Assembly (NCBI GenBank): GCA_023461035.1
Contig: JAEWOD010000037.1
Location: 13,541-77,540 of the forward strand
DNA: 64,000 nt
Origin: Bacteroidota bacterium
Lineage (GTDB): Bacteria > Bacteroidota > Bacteroidia > Flavobacteriales > Weeksellaceae
Direction of reading: 5' to 3'
The notes under the pieces were generated by a model that worked only from the letters and a program-made list of their open reading frames with translations, ran no database searches and had not been told where the DNA came from. Positions 34,735-43,395 of this stretch are shown one piece after another. Position 1 is the first letter of the stretch; every line of letters starts with the position of its first letter. Both the position numbers and the translations under genes were made by a program.

Positions 34735-35379
34735 TCATACACTGAAAGGAGGAGGTCTTGCGTTAAAGAAGCCTATGTACAGACTGCAGTAAGTCTTTTC
34801 TTTGAAGTAGCTTTTAAAGGAGTTGTTTCCTAAGCCCGCTATGACGTAAGTTGTTTCACTTCTTTCTCTTGATAAGTCTTTTTTGTTATATGAAATATCG
34901 GTTACTGCCGCCATTTTCTTTTTTCCTGTTTTCAAATCAGAATTGCCATCTGGCATATGACTGATTGTAAAATCTTCTTTTTCTACGATAGGAGTAATTC
35001 GGGATTTGGCGACTATCTTTTCCGATTTTATGGACTTAGCTAAAAAGTTTTTCTTTTTATTTGGAGTAGTTTTGGCCACTTCTGTATACAGAATTTCAAC
35101 TTCTGCATTTTCAGTCAAATTGGCCGTTATAGTTCCTTTTACGATATATACTTTCGGAGTGCTAACACCTGTTTGTGGAAGAGTCTCATTAGATTCGTAA
35201 ATAATAGTATCTGCATGAAAATCAGCATCATCATGGATATAGAAAGAAGTTCCTCCTTTTATAATGACTTGTCCTGACAAGGAAACCCAACTAACGAGGA
35301 AGCAAAAAGACCAGATGAGTCGCAAATATATTTGAGAGTTCTGTTTCTTAATTTTATGTTGGTCAATAAATGCCCGCAT
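34735..35379 (-). CDS. exported protein of unknown function at the head of the surface locus
   Basis: From the ATG at 35379 this is a 214-residue protein with a charged N-terminus and a hydrophobic helix (LIWSFCFLVSWVSLSG) that may be a signal peptide, then beta-strand-rich segments (VIIKGGTSFYIHDDADFHADTIIY, VYIVKGTITANL), a Lys-rich stretch and a C-terminal NARPPPFSV. I recall similar proteins with a RPPP end in Weeksellaceae surface loci, next to genes like 31883-34648. Its own 86-base spacer to the adhesin suggests co-transcription. Role unknown. Confidence 0.55.
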   Translation of the reverse strand: MRAFIDQHKIKKQNSQIYLRLIWSFCFLVSWVSLSGQVIIKGGTSFYIHDDADFHADTIIYESNETLPQTGVSTPKVYIVKGTITANLTENAEVEILYTEVAKTTPNKKKNFLAKSIKSEKIVAKSRITPIVEKEDFTISHMPDGNSDLKTGKKKMAAVTDISYNKKDLSRERSETTYVIAGLGNNSFKSYFKEKTYCSLYIGFFNARPPPFSV

Positions 35380-35436
35380 CCGATTCCGAGAAATTTGATG
35401 CGAAAGTATAAGCGCATTTATCAATTAAAAAGGAAA

Positions 35437-35468
35437 AGGGTTATCACTTTCTTTAAAATGATAACCCT
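35437..35468 (-). terminator. probable terminator after the TPR-AraC regulator
   Basis: Perfect 10-base arms AGGGTTATCA (35437-35446) and TGATAACCCT (35459-35468) surround a 12-base loop. On the minus strand the hairpin is followed by a pyrimidine-rich TTTTCCTTTTT tract, 155 bases after the 35623 stop. Could alternatively be an operator. Confidence 0.55.
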
Positions 35469-35622
35469 AATAAAACACATAAAAACCTGTATAATAAATG
35501 ATTATAATATTATTTTTCTTTTAAAATTTCATTTTATACAGCAGAGCAGTTTAAACTGTTTATTAAAAAAGAAGGTAAATTTGATTGGATTTCTTAGAGA
35601 GAAACCAAGAAACCTTAAACAT

Positions 35623-37209
35623 TTAAACCACATTTTCTACACTTTCCTGCTCCAAATATTTAATAAAGGAGGAAGGTGAAATAGAAGTTACTTTTTTAAA
35701 AACGGTTGCAAATTTATTTTGTGATGAGAAACCCGATTCATCGGCAAGCGTAGCAATTTTATATTTCCTGTATAATGGATTCTCATTTAGCTTTTTGATT
35801 ATATAATTGATACGAAGCTCATTTATATAATTATTGAAATCCTGCTTTTTATAAGTATTGATGATATGGGAAAGGTATTTGGTATTTGTCTCACAATAGG
35901 TGGCCAATGAGGAGAGTGAGATGCTGTTTTGGGTAAATAGTCCCGAGGCTTCAAATTTTTCTAATTTGGCCAAAAGCTTTTCTTCGGTTCCTGAAGTCAT
36001 TATTCCCAAACGTTCAGAATCCTTCAACTCATTGTCTGAGAATTCATTTAAAATAGATGATTTTAAGGACACAGACTTAATAGGTTCAGATTGCTTTTTT
36101 TCCAGTTCGCTAATGATTTGCTTAATCTTAAGGATGTTTTTCTTTTGGGTTTGTCTATAATAGAAAAAATAGGAGATACCACAAAAAAATAATAAGATTG
36201 AAATCAACAGAATTTTATTTTTAAAACTCACATCCTGCTTATAGAAAGTATTTTCTTCTTTTACTTCGTTAAACGAATTATCAATAAATGTGGTTTTATT
36301 TTTAATTATCTCTTCTGATATTGCATCTTGCTTTTTTCTGGCAGCTGTTAAACTTTCCATATCTTTAATGAGCATAAAATATTCTTGAGAAGTATTGTAT
36401 ATCTCATTTTTCAATTCAAGATAATTAGAACTCTCCGCAATTGTTTTTGCACTATCCAGATATGATTTTGCTGTTTCAAATTCTTCTCTTTTTAAATAAT
36501 TTCTTGCTAAACCATCAAAAATTAATCCTTTAACATAATTGTCCGGTAAATCACCATATAATTCCAAAGCTCTCTCATAGTGCTTTAGAGACAATTCTTT
36601 TTTATTTAATTTTAAATAACACGCGCCCATCAATTGCTCGTTTTGAGCTAGAAAGTAATCTTTATCTATTTTTACCTTTTCAAAATAATTCTGAGACAAT
36701 TCCAAATATTTAAGCGCTTGGATATGTTTTTTTTGAGTAATCTCTCGAAAAGCCATTTCTTGAAGAAGCATAGCCTGTGTACTGTATTTGGTTTCTCCTT
36801 CTTCTATTTTTTCAGTATTTTCAAATGCCAAATCTGCATATTTTTTGGAATGATTATACAAACCTGTTATGCGGTATTGTGTTGCTAAAAATCCATAAAC
36901 CCTGGAAATCCAAAAATAATTATCCGACTTTATTATAATGTCTTCAGCTCTTAAAGCATAATCAATGGCCGATTGTATATCTCCTGAATGCTGGTACAGT
37001 GTTGCAGAAAGCATTAAACTTTTAGTTTGAAGAATGGGTGTTTCTGAGACCCTGTAAAGAGAATCAGCAATCCGGATGGCTTTCGGGAAATCTTTCTGCG
37101 ATGTTTCTAAATAGGTTTTGTTATAAATGAAATTAAATGATTCCTCATTTTGCGCATTTAATTGTATAAATAAAAAAGATGCAACTACAATAAATAAATA
37201 TCTATTCAT
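35623..37209 (-). CDS. membrane-anchored TPR protein with AraC-type HTH
   Basis: This 528-residue protein has a signal peptide (residues 1-20), a periplasmic array of TPR-like helical repeats (about 25-300), one membrane helix (332-350) and a cytoplasmic coiled coil followed by an AraC/XylS HTH domain (about 410-520; ISLSSLATYCETNTKYLSHII and KIATLADESGFSSQNKFATVF). This topology suggests a one-component signal transducer in which periplasmic binding controls DNA binding at the membrane. It lies directly upstream of the surface-protein genes on the same strand, separated from them by a terminator-like hairpin, so it is a good candidate for their regulator. Confidence 0.85.
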   Translation of the reverse strand: MNRYLFIVVASFLFIQLNAQNEESFNFIYNKTYLETSQKDFPKAIRIADSLYRVSETPILQTKSLMLSATLYQHSGDIQSAIDYALRAEDIIIKSDNYFWISRVYGFLATQYRITGLYNHSKKYADLAFENTEKIEEGETKYSTQAMLLQEMAFREITQKKHIQALKYLELSQNYFEKVKIDKDYFLAQNEQLMGACYLKLNKKELSLKHYERALELYGDLPDNYVKGLIFDGLARNYLKREEFETAKSYLDSAKTIAESSNYLELKNEIYNTSQEYFMLIKDMESLTAARKKQDAISEEIIKNKTTFIDNSFNEVKEENTFYKQDVSFKNKILLISILLFFCGISYFFYYRQTQKKNILKIKQIISELEKKQSEPIKSVSLKSSILNEFSDNELKDSERLGIMTSGTEEKLLAKLEKFEASGLFTQNSISLSSLATYCETNTKYLSHIINTYKKQDFNNYINELRINYIIKKLNENPLYRKYKIATLADESGFSSQNKFATVFKKVTSISPSSFIKYLEQESVENVV

Positions 37210-37270
37210 GTGCTAAGCTAATACCTAGTTAGTACTATAATTAATGTCAATTAGGTAAGAGTTGATATCC

Positions 37271-37278
37271 CAAAGGTA
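37271..37278 (-). promoter_or_regulatory. candidate -7 element of the TPR-AraC gene
   Basis: TACCTTTG on the minus strand is an exact TAnnTTTG match, 62 bases before the ATG at 37209. No good -33 TTG is seen. The rest of the 359-base spacer 37210-37568 is AT-rich with one terminator. Confidence 0.5.
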
Positions 37279-37460
37279 TTGTTTTAAAAAGTCTGATAAT
37301 AAAACGAAAGCTTTTATTTTCAGGAATTTCAAAACAATTCTTATCATTTTCATGAAAATGATAAATTCGCATCAATACGTAAAAATATTTAATTTAAATA
37401 TTTATGTCTTTCAAATTGACTGTTTCTGTCTTTAAACTTTAAGATTCCAATTCATCAACC

Positions 37461-37495
37461 TCAAAAAAAATAGGCTGACAAATATGTCAGCCTAT
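37461..37495 (-). terminator. intrinsic terminator after the TlpA-like gene
   Basis: Perfect 11-base arms (37470-37480 and 37485-37495, core AGGCTGACA) around a 4-base loop, followed on the minus strand by a T run (37463-37470). Located 74 bases past the stop at 37569. Confidence 0.85.
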
Positions 37496-37568
37496 ATAAG
37501 TATATCAATTATGTGATTAAGTGGCTGTTTTATTTCATGGATACTCTAAATATAACGTTTGATTTAGA

Positions 37569-38870
37569 TTATAATTCCACAAGTTCTGAAATATGGCTTG
37601 CTTTTTTAATCAATTTGTTGTCTTTATCGACCAACAATAAAGTCGGTGTGGATGAAATCCCGTAATCCAACACCGGTTTGCTGTCCCATTGTAAAAAGTC
37701 GGAATAACTGAACCATTCAAAATCTTTGGTAGCTTCTCTGTATGCGGATTCATCAAAATCCAAAGAAATACTTACAATCTCACCACCTGAGAGTTTAAAA
37801 TTCCGATAATATTCTTTTACAAACGGCATTTCTTCATTACAAGCTGGACACCAGGAAGCCCAGAAAATGATGATTTTTTTGTCGGCCTTCACATCATAAA
37901 GTGATTTGGCGCCTTTCACCGGTTTATCAAAAGTGATGTTTGGCACAACACTGCCAACTGTCGTGCTGTTATGGGCAGCTAAATTTGATTTTAACTCATC
38001 CGTAATTTCACAGGTAAGTGCATTAGCTTTTGCATAGTATTTTTCCAAAAGCGGCTCAAATTGTTCAGACGGCAATGTCAGAAAAACGGTAGAAAGAACT
38101 TTCTGACCACGTGGCGTTTCCAGGTCGGTTTTTACCAAAAGCTCATCGATTTCTTTTTCGATTGTTGCATTTACCTGTTCCTGAGAAGTTGCGTCCACTA
38201 TGGAAGCTCTGAGATAATCCAAAACGAGTTTGAACATAAATCCGGAGCCTTCCAGATAGGTATTGTCATTGACCAAATGCGTCAGGATATTTTCTTTATG
38301 TATACTAGCCGAAGCTTTGTTATCAAATGTAGTATTGGCTAAATCACTGATGGTCACATAATATTTTAAAAGCGGTAAATCTGTAGAAGCATTCAGTTTA
38401 CCGATTCTGGTTTCTTCTTTTAAAATAGCTTGATAGAATTCGTCTTTCTCACCATATAATGGTTTGATGACAGGAAAAACATTGGTTTTCAAATCGATAA
38501 GTCCTTGTAAGGAAGTATAATTCTGAAATCCTGCTGCCGTTTTTCCTTGTTTAAATTCTATTTCTACAAAAGCATTATTTTCCAATTTTGCTACAAAATC
38601 AACATTTTCATTGTCACTCAAGATATCGAGTGAAGCATGTCTGGAAGCATCTGCAATACGAACTATCCCACTAAATTTACGCGGAATCTGAACAGAGAAT
38701 TTTCCAGTCTTATCTGTTTTTACTTTGTTTATTAATATATCTGTCGGCCCGTCAAAAATTCTGACCTGAACATATTTTTCCTGATAATTTTTTATTTCAC
38801 CTGTAATTTTAAATTGAGCATTTAAGTTACAGGTAAAAATAAATACCAATACGGCGATAAGGTTCTTCAT
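37569..38870 (-). CDS. TlpA-like thioredoxin-fold protein
   Basis: This 433-residue protein has a signal peptide (about 1-18), a DUF4369-like beta-rich N-terminal domain (FKITGEIKNYQEKYVQVRIF), a helical middle and a C-terminal thioredoxin fold with IIFWASWCPACNEEMPFVKEYY, the CPAC redox site, and GISSTPTLLLVDKDN, the cis-Pro loop. It is probably a periplasmic or outer-membrane-facing thiol-disulfide reductase. The gene starts just after the terminator of the neighbouring T9SS/PID operon and has its own promoter-like element, so it is transcribed separately. Confidence 0.87.
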   Translation of the reverse strand: MKNLIAVLVFIFTCNLNAQFKITGEIKNYQEKYVQVRIFDGPTDILINKVKTDKTGKFSVQIPRKFSGIVRIADASRHASLDILSDNENVDFVAKLENNAFVEIEFKQGKTAAGFQNYTSLQGLIDLKTNVFPVIKPLYGEKDEFYQAILKEETRIGKLNASTDLPLLKYYVTISDLANTTFDNKASASIHKENILTHLVNDNTYLEGSGFMFKLVLDYLRASIVDATSQEQVNATIEKEIDELLVKTDLETPRGQKVLSTVFLTLPSEQFEPLLEKYYAKANALTCEITDELKSNLAAHNSTTVGSVVPNITFDKPVKGAKSLYDVKADKKIIIFWASWCPACNEEMPFVKEYYRNFKLSGGEIVSISLDFDESAYREATKDFEWFSYSDFLQWDSKPVLDYGISSTPTLLLVDKDNKLIKKASHISELVEL

Positions 38871-38886
38871 TCTATTAATTTTTTTT

Positions 38887-38894
38887 CAAATGTA
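38887..38894 (-). promoter_or_regulatory. candidate -7 element of the TlpA-like gene
   Basis: TACATTTG on the minus strand is an exact TAnnTTTG match, 16 bases before the ATG at 38870. It overlaps the T run of the preceding terminator, a compact terminator-promoter arrangement also seen at 55324-55375. Confidence 0.5.
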
Positions 38895-38923
38895 AAAAAA
38901 CCCTTTCTGATAGGAAAGGGTTT
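38894..38923 (-). terminator. intrinsic terminator of the second T9SS/PID operon
   Basis: Perfect 10-base arms AAACCCTTTC (38898-38907) and GAAAGGGTTT (38914-38923), 6-base loop, followed on the minus strand by a T run. Located 22 bases past the stop at 38946, the same distance as at the first T9SS/PID pair. Confidence 0.9.
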
Positions 38924-38945
38924 GAATTATATAAAAACAGTAAAA

Positions 38946-39158
38946 TTATAATCTAATTAATTTCCTTTGATTCCATACAAAATAAGCGGCTAAAATCACA
39001 ACCATCATCAATAAAACGAATACATACTGATCAATAGGTGTGCTTGGGGCTCCCGGACCACCCGCATCTTCACCTTGATCTGGTGGGGGTGGAACTTGTG
39101 ATAGGACTTTGATGACAGGTAATAGGAAAGTCAAAAGGGTTAATATAATATTTTTCAT
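38946..39158 (-). CDS. small PID-motif protein with C-terminal membrane helix
   Basis: This 70-residue protein mirrors 19951-20208: a signal peptide (MKNIILTLLTFLLPVIKVLSQ), a short Pro/Gly/Asp linker (PPPPDQGEDAGGPGAP), the motif TPIDQY, a hydrophobic helix (VFVLLMMVVILAAYFVW) and a basic tail (NQRKLIRL). The two proteins share little sequence outside PID-aromatic-helix, yet both follow a large T9SS gene and precede a strong terminator. Start ATG at 39158; a TTG three bases earlier is less likely. See the matching finding for the possible sorting role. Confidence 0.78.
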   Translation of the reverse strand: MKNIILTLLTFLLPVIKVLSQVPPPPDQGEDAGGPGAPSTPIDQYVFVLLMMVVILAAYFVWNQRKLIRL

Positions 39159-39189
39159 CAAATTGGGTTTTTGGTTTTGGTTGATAGTC

Positions 39190-41193
39190 TTATTTTATGA
39201 TTTTTTGAGTATATACTTCTCCTGTATTGGACTCAGCTTTTATTACATAAATTCCGGATGTTGGTAATTTTAATTCGAAATCGTTATGTGTATTTACATT
39301 TTCAAAAGACATAATACTTCTTCCACTCATATCATATACTTTTATATTTGCAGAATCCCATTGGGCATTAAATCGGATTTTATGTGTTTGCTGATCTTTA
39401 TAAATTACAGTAGAACCGGCAATTAGCGTTTCTTCCATTTCGCCTTTGTTAAATACCGGACCACCATTCCAGTAAATTGTATATCTATTATCCAATGCTT
39501 TTTCAGAAACATTTACATAATAATTGAAGTCAGTTGTAATCGGCATCAATACATCTTCTGTTCTATCATAGAAAAAGAAGGAATTTCCGTCTACATAATT
39601 ATTTTCTTCGGTTAATTGAGTAAAAATATCTTTATAGAATAAATCAGCTTTTATGTAATATCCCTGAAGATCTCCGGCCTTTCTGTTGAAAAACATAGGA
39701 ATAGGCTTATTTATATAACCTGTATTTACCGTATTGATGTGCATTTTTCGTGTAGGAATAGCACCAGTTGACTCTCCTTCTTGCACCAAATAAAATCCGG
39801 TTCTGGATCCAAAATCAGAATATTCTGATTCCAAAGCATTAGGCACTCCATTTACCACACCTGCATTCGTAACGACTACATAGGCTTTATTTCCTGTTGG
39901 CGCACCATTGCTATGATATAAACTTAGTCCGAGTTGATAAAATCTAGGGATAGCAGAAGATGATGTAAAAAATCCGAAACCGTCCTCTGAAACATCAATA
40001 TTTCCTCCTTCAAAATCTTCATTTTTCGGTGTAACGACACCTCCTCCCAATGAGTTTGGAGTCATGCTAAATGTTTTCAGTTTATCACTGAAATTAATCA
40101 CACGATTACCTGTGTTAGTCGCAGCATTATTCAACACGATGATAAACGGCTCAAAAGGTTTTACCAATAATGCGCTGGCGTCTCCCGCCCATACATTGGT
40201 AGATTCATTGTAAGTAGCCACAATCATACCTGAAGAGGCGGATCCGCCTTGTGCTGTATAATTCAAATCTGCAACTCTAGCAACAGCTAAAAGTCCGTCA
40301 ATATCATTACCATCATCATATCCGGGTGTTGCAGGAGAACCGATATAAGCTAAATCGATGTTGGAAGTATATGGATTTCCAAATTGGAAATAATTTCTAC
40401 CATAACCTGCATCATCAGATACCATTCTAACTTTATCGTCTATATAAGTTGAATATTTTTCGTTGTAATTATTTTTTAAATTTTTCCAGCTACTCCATCC
40501 GGCACCATCAAAATTGTACATATTAGTATTCATCGGGATGTTTAAAAAGGCCTCATTTGAAGGAACACCCTTGTACGCAAGTTTTACATTGCTTTCCATG
40601 ATAGGTTTGATGTTTGCTGAATTATATTCTAAATTCAGAATATAGTAAGCGGTAGGGCTATTGTTATCCAATGGAGCACCGGCGTTAAAATGATCAAATT
40701 CCGGTTTATCTATATTATCCCACACCATCATAGATTTATAATATCGGCTATTTGATGTAGAATAAGTGGCTCCGAAAAGGTTGGTCATAGCCTCATCTAC
40801 ATTAGCAAAATGAAATGGGATGGCAAATTGACCCCAGTTAAATACAGCCGGGTCAATGATTCCCTTTTCCATCGTAAGTCTCCCGGCATCACTATTTTCA
40901 TTGATGATTACCTGTCCATAGCTGGTATTGTTACTAGGAACATCCCAAGTATTTACAAAATTGGCACCGGTGGCACTTGCATTTACATAGTCACCTTCAA
41001 CTATAATGTTCCCGGCGTTTTCTAATACAGCATTTGTGGTTGAAGTTACATTCAGATTATCACCAAAGTAAACTAAAGTGTTTGGTTCCACTTTCACTTT
41101 GGCTGTTCCGGTTACATAGGTCTCTTGTGCATTGGACACTCCGAAAGCTAATCCCATACACGTGGCTAATAAGAAGTAGTTGATACTTTTCAT
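39190..41193 (-). CDS. large secreted T9SS cargo protein
   Basis: This 667-residue protein has a signal peptide (MKSINYFLLATCMGLAFGVSN to Ala-Gln), a beta-rich body with NTLVYFGDNLNV, AGNIIVEGDYVN, FQFGNPYTSNIDL (compare FNLIGNPYPSNLDL at 16802-19948) and a type A T9SS sorting domain at the C-terminus (IKVYDMSGRSIMSFENV to VYTQKIIK). It shares architecture with the 1048-residue protein and is likewise followed by a PID-motif gene, 31 bases downstream. Ligand or role unknown. Confidence 0.86.
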   Translation of the reverse strand: MKSINYFLLATCMGLAFGVSNAQETYVTGTAKVKVEPNTLVYFGDNLNVTSTTNAVLENAGNIIVEGDYVNASATGANFVNTWDVPSNNTSYGQVIINENSDAGRLTMEKGIIDPAVFNWGQFAIPFHFANVDEAMTNLFGATYSTSNSRYYKSMMVWDNIDKPEFDHFNAGAPLDNNSPTAYYILNLEYNSANIKPIMESNVKLAYKGVPSNEAFLNIPMNTNMYNFDGAGWSSWKNLKNNYNEKYSTYIDDKVRMVSDDAGYGRNYFQFGNPYTSNIDLAYIGSPATPGYDDGNDIDGLLAVARVADLNYTAQGGSASSGMIVATYNESTNVWAGDASALLVKPFEPFIIVLNNAATNTGNRVINFSDKLKTFSMTPNSLGGGVVTPKNEDFEGGNIDVSEDGFGFFTSSSAIPRFYQLGLSLYHSNGAPTGNKAYVVVTNAGVVNGVPNALESEYSDFGSRTGFYLVQEGESTGAIPTRKMHINTVNTGYINKPIPMFFNRKAGDLQGYYIKADLFYKDIFTQLTEENNYVDGNSFFFYDRTEDVLMPITTDFNYYVNVSEKALDNRYTIYWNGGPVFNKGEMEETLIAGSTVIYKDQQTHKIRFNAQWDSANIKVYDMSGRSIMSFENVNTHNDFELKLPTSGIYVIKAESNTGEVYTQKIIK

Positions 41194-41251
41194 ATGATTT
41201 ATTTAGGGTTGGTTTATTCAATTTAAAATTTCGCTTTTGCAAAATTTGATA

Positions 41252-41259
41252 CAAATATA
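41252..41259 (-). promoter_or_regulatory. candidate -7 element of the second T9SS/PID operon
   Basis: TATATTTG on the minus strand is an exact TAnnTTTG match, 59 bases before the ATG at 41193. It lies between the clpX stop (41287) and the T9SS gene. Confidence 0.5.
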
Positions 41260-41286
41260 GGCAATTTTTCTATTTACGAAATCTAT

Positions 41287-42510
41287 TTAACCTATTTTTC
41301 GCACTTTCTTAAGGTCATTATTAATTTTCGCATGGTTTTCAATTTTTTCCCGTGTCAATATGAATTTTTCGGGCAATTCATCTATACCATACATCAAATC
41401 CGTAAAAATTTCTTCTGTAACCGATCGTAAACCTCTGGCTCCCAATCCTAATTCGTCAGCCTTTTCTACAATATAGTCCAGCGCATCTTCCTTAACGATC
41501 AATTCAATTCCATCCAATTCAAATAGCCTTTCGTATTGTTTGATCAAAGCATTTTTAGGCTCCGTTAAAATTTGTTTCATTGCTTTTTCATCAAGCGGTG
41601 TAAGATTGGCTATAATAGGCAAACGCCCAATTAATTCCGGAATCAATCCAAAAGATTTTAAATCCATGGCATTCACTTCTTTCAGTAAATCTTGCGAATG
41701 TTTAGCATCCTCTTCATTTTTGAACCCTATGACATGTGTATTGAGTCGGTTGGCGATGTGACGTTCTATACCTGAAAAAGCACCACCGGCTATAAACAAT
41801 ATATCTTTGGTGTTTACTTCTACAAATTTCTGATCGGGATGTTTTCTGCCTCCTTTCGGTGGAACGTTTACTATGGTTCCTTCCAGGATTTTCAACATCG
41901 CCTGTTGAACGCCTTCTCCCGAGACATCTCTTGTTATGGATGGATTATCGCTTTTGCGGGCTATTTTATCAATTTCATCAATGAACACGATTCCTTGCTC
42001 CGCCAAATCCACATTATAATTGGCATCTTGTAACAGTCGTGTCAAAATGCTTTCCACGTCTTCACCCACATATCCGGCTTCTGTTAAAACCGTTGCATCT
42101 ACTATGGCAAACGGAACATTTAACATACGGGCAATCGATTTGGCCAGCAATGTCTTTCCGCTTCCGGTTTCACCTACCAAAATGACATTGGATTTATCGA
42201 TTTCTACTTCATTTTCTTCCCGCGTCGGATTTAAAATCCGTTTGTAATGATTAAATACCGCAACCGATAAAATCTTTTTGGCATGATCCTGACCTATGAT
42301 ATAATCATCCAGAAATTTCTTGATCTCTTTAGGCGATTTAAGCGGTAAAGGATTTACCAGCTTGCTCTTATTTTTAAACGAAACCTCCTCTACCACTATT
42401 CCGTGAGCCTGTTCTATACACTGATCACAAATATGTCCGTCAATTCCGGCAACCAGCAAATTAACTTCACTCTTTCCTCTTCCGCAAAATGAACATTTAT
42501 TCTCTTCCAA
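41287..42510 (-). CDS. clpX: ClpX, ATPase subunit of the ClpXP protease
   Basis: ClpX unfolds tagged proteins and feeds them to ClpP. The 407-residue protein has the Cys4 zinc finger (C6, C9, C28, C31), Walker A GETGSGKT at 113-120, pore loop GYVG at 147-150, Walker B GIVFIDEID near 173-181 and the sensor 2 GARGLRSV. The start is TTG at 42510: no ATG lies in frame between it and the promoter-like TACCTTTG, and TTG places the zinc finger at the usual position. clpP lies upstream but is separated by two unrelated genes. Confidence 0.96.
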   Translation of the reverse strand: MEENKCSFCGRGKSEVNLLVAGIDGHICDQCIEQAHGIVVEEVSFKNKSKLVNPLPLKSPKEIKKFLDDYIIGQDHAKKILSVAVFNHYKRILNPTREENEVEIDKSNVILVGETGSGKTLLAKSIARMLNVPFAIVDATVLTEAGYVGEDVESILTRLLQDANYNVDLAEQGIVFIDEIDKIARKSDNPSITRDVSGEGVQQAMLKILEGTIVNVPPKGGRKHPDQKFVEVNTKDILFIAGGAFSGIERHIANRLNTHVIGFKNEEDAKHSQDLLKEVNAMDLKSFGLIPELIGRLPIIANLTPLDEKAMKQILTEPKNALIKQYERLFELDGIELIVKEDALDYIVEKADELGLGARGLRSVTEEIFTDLMYGIDELPEKFILTREKIENHAKINNDLKKVRKIG

Positions 42511-42531
42511 TTTGAAATAAATTTAAGTTCA

Positions 42532-42539
42532 CAAAGGTA
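42532..42539 (-). promoter_or_regulatory. candidate -7 element of clpX
   Basis: TACCTTTG on the minus strand is an exact TAnnTTTG match, 21 bases before the TTG start. It gives clpX its own promoter despite the inserted genes upstream. Confidence 0.55.
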
Positions 42540-42564
42540 TGAATAAAATATTTTTATCTAAAGT

Positions 42565-43395
42565 CTAATTTGGGATAAACCTTTGTAGAATCCGCTTGGG
42601 AATTAAATTTCTAATCTCTTTGTCATTGAGTAAAAAACCATATAACAGCATCACGATGAGTTCAAATTTCCACAACTCAAATTGAACCAACATCAAAATA
42701 TGAATGAGAATCGAAAGCAAAATAGCTATGCCTCTCGTCTTTTTCCAAATCACCATCGGAACAAATGCCAATTGTTGCAAGATGATAAAATAATTGACCG
42801 ATTTTGCAAGGAATTCGTTTGAAAGTATTGAATACCAATTGCTTTCCTGAAATCCCGGATATTGTGAAAAACTATAAAAAACAGCAATTCCCTGCTGCCA
42901 GTCCTTGTCCAAAATCTTGAAATAAGCATTATTTAAATAAATCAGAAACACATGTAAAATGATAGACCAAATTGCCAATTGGGAGACAAATGGAAATCGG
43001 CCTTTTGATCGATGCACGGCTAAATATTGAAAACTGTCTGCAAAAACAAAATACAATAAGCTGAATTTCAATATAGTATCACCCCAAGTCATCAAAGGAA
43101 GCGTCAATTGCAACATTAAAAAATGAAAAACAAATACCAAAAAACTACTGATGTTTTTTCCGATTCCCAGAATAAACAGCATCAAAATCAAACCATAGAC
43201 CGATAAAAATAAAGTTGAATGCTCAGCTAACTGAGCGATAAAACCGGTTTGCGGCAAAAAAGAATTGAACTCCGGATTAAATAAAACATCAGTCGCAGGA
43301 ATAAAAGAAACCAAATCTGCCAATAAGACCAATCCGATCAAAACCCTGAAAATGGAAGGATAAATCCTTCGCTCTGCCATCCAAAACTCTTTCAT
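42565..43395 (-). CDS. HTTM domain membrane protein
   Basis: This 276-residue protein has about six membrane helices and resembles the HTTM domain of vitamin K-dependent gamma-carboxylase-like bacterial proteins. The opening IYPSIFRVLIGLVLLADLVSF and a later HRSKGRFPFVSQLAIWSIILHVFLIYLNNAYFKI with the segment FKILDKDWQQGIAVFYSFSQ fit the family. The function in bacteria is unknown; a membrane-embedded modifying enzyme or transporter role is possible. Overlaps its upstream partner gene by four bases. Confidence 0.78.
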   Translation of the reverse strand: MKEFWMAERRIYPSIFRVLIGLVLLADLVSFIPATDVLFNPEFNSFLPQTGFIAQLAEHSTLFLSVYGLILMLFILGIGKNISSFLVFVFHFLMLQLTLPLMTWGDTILKFSLLYFVFADSFQYLAVHRSKGRFPFVSQLAIWSIILHVFLIYLNNAYFKILDKDWQQGIAVFYSFSQYPGFQESNWYSILSNEFLAKSVNYFIILQQLAFVPMVIWKKTRGIAILLSILIHILMLVQFELWKFELIVMLLYGFLLNDKEIRNLIPKRILQRFIPN

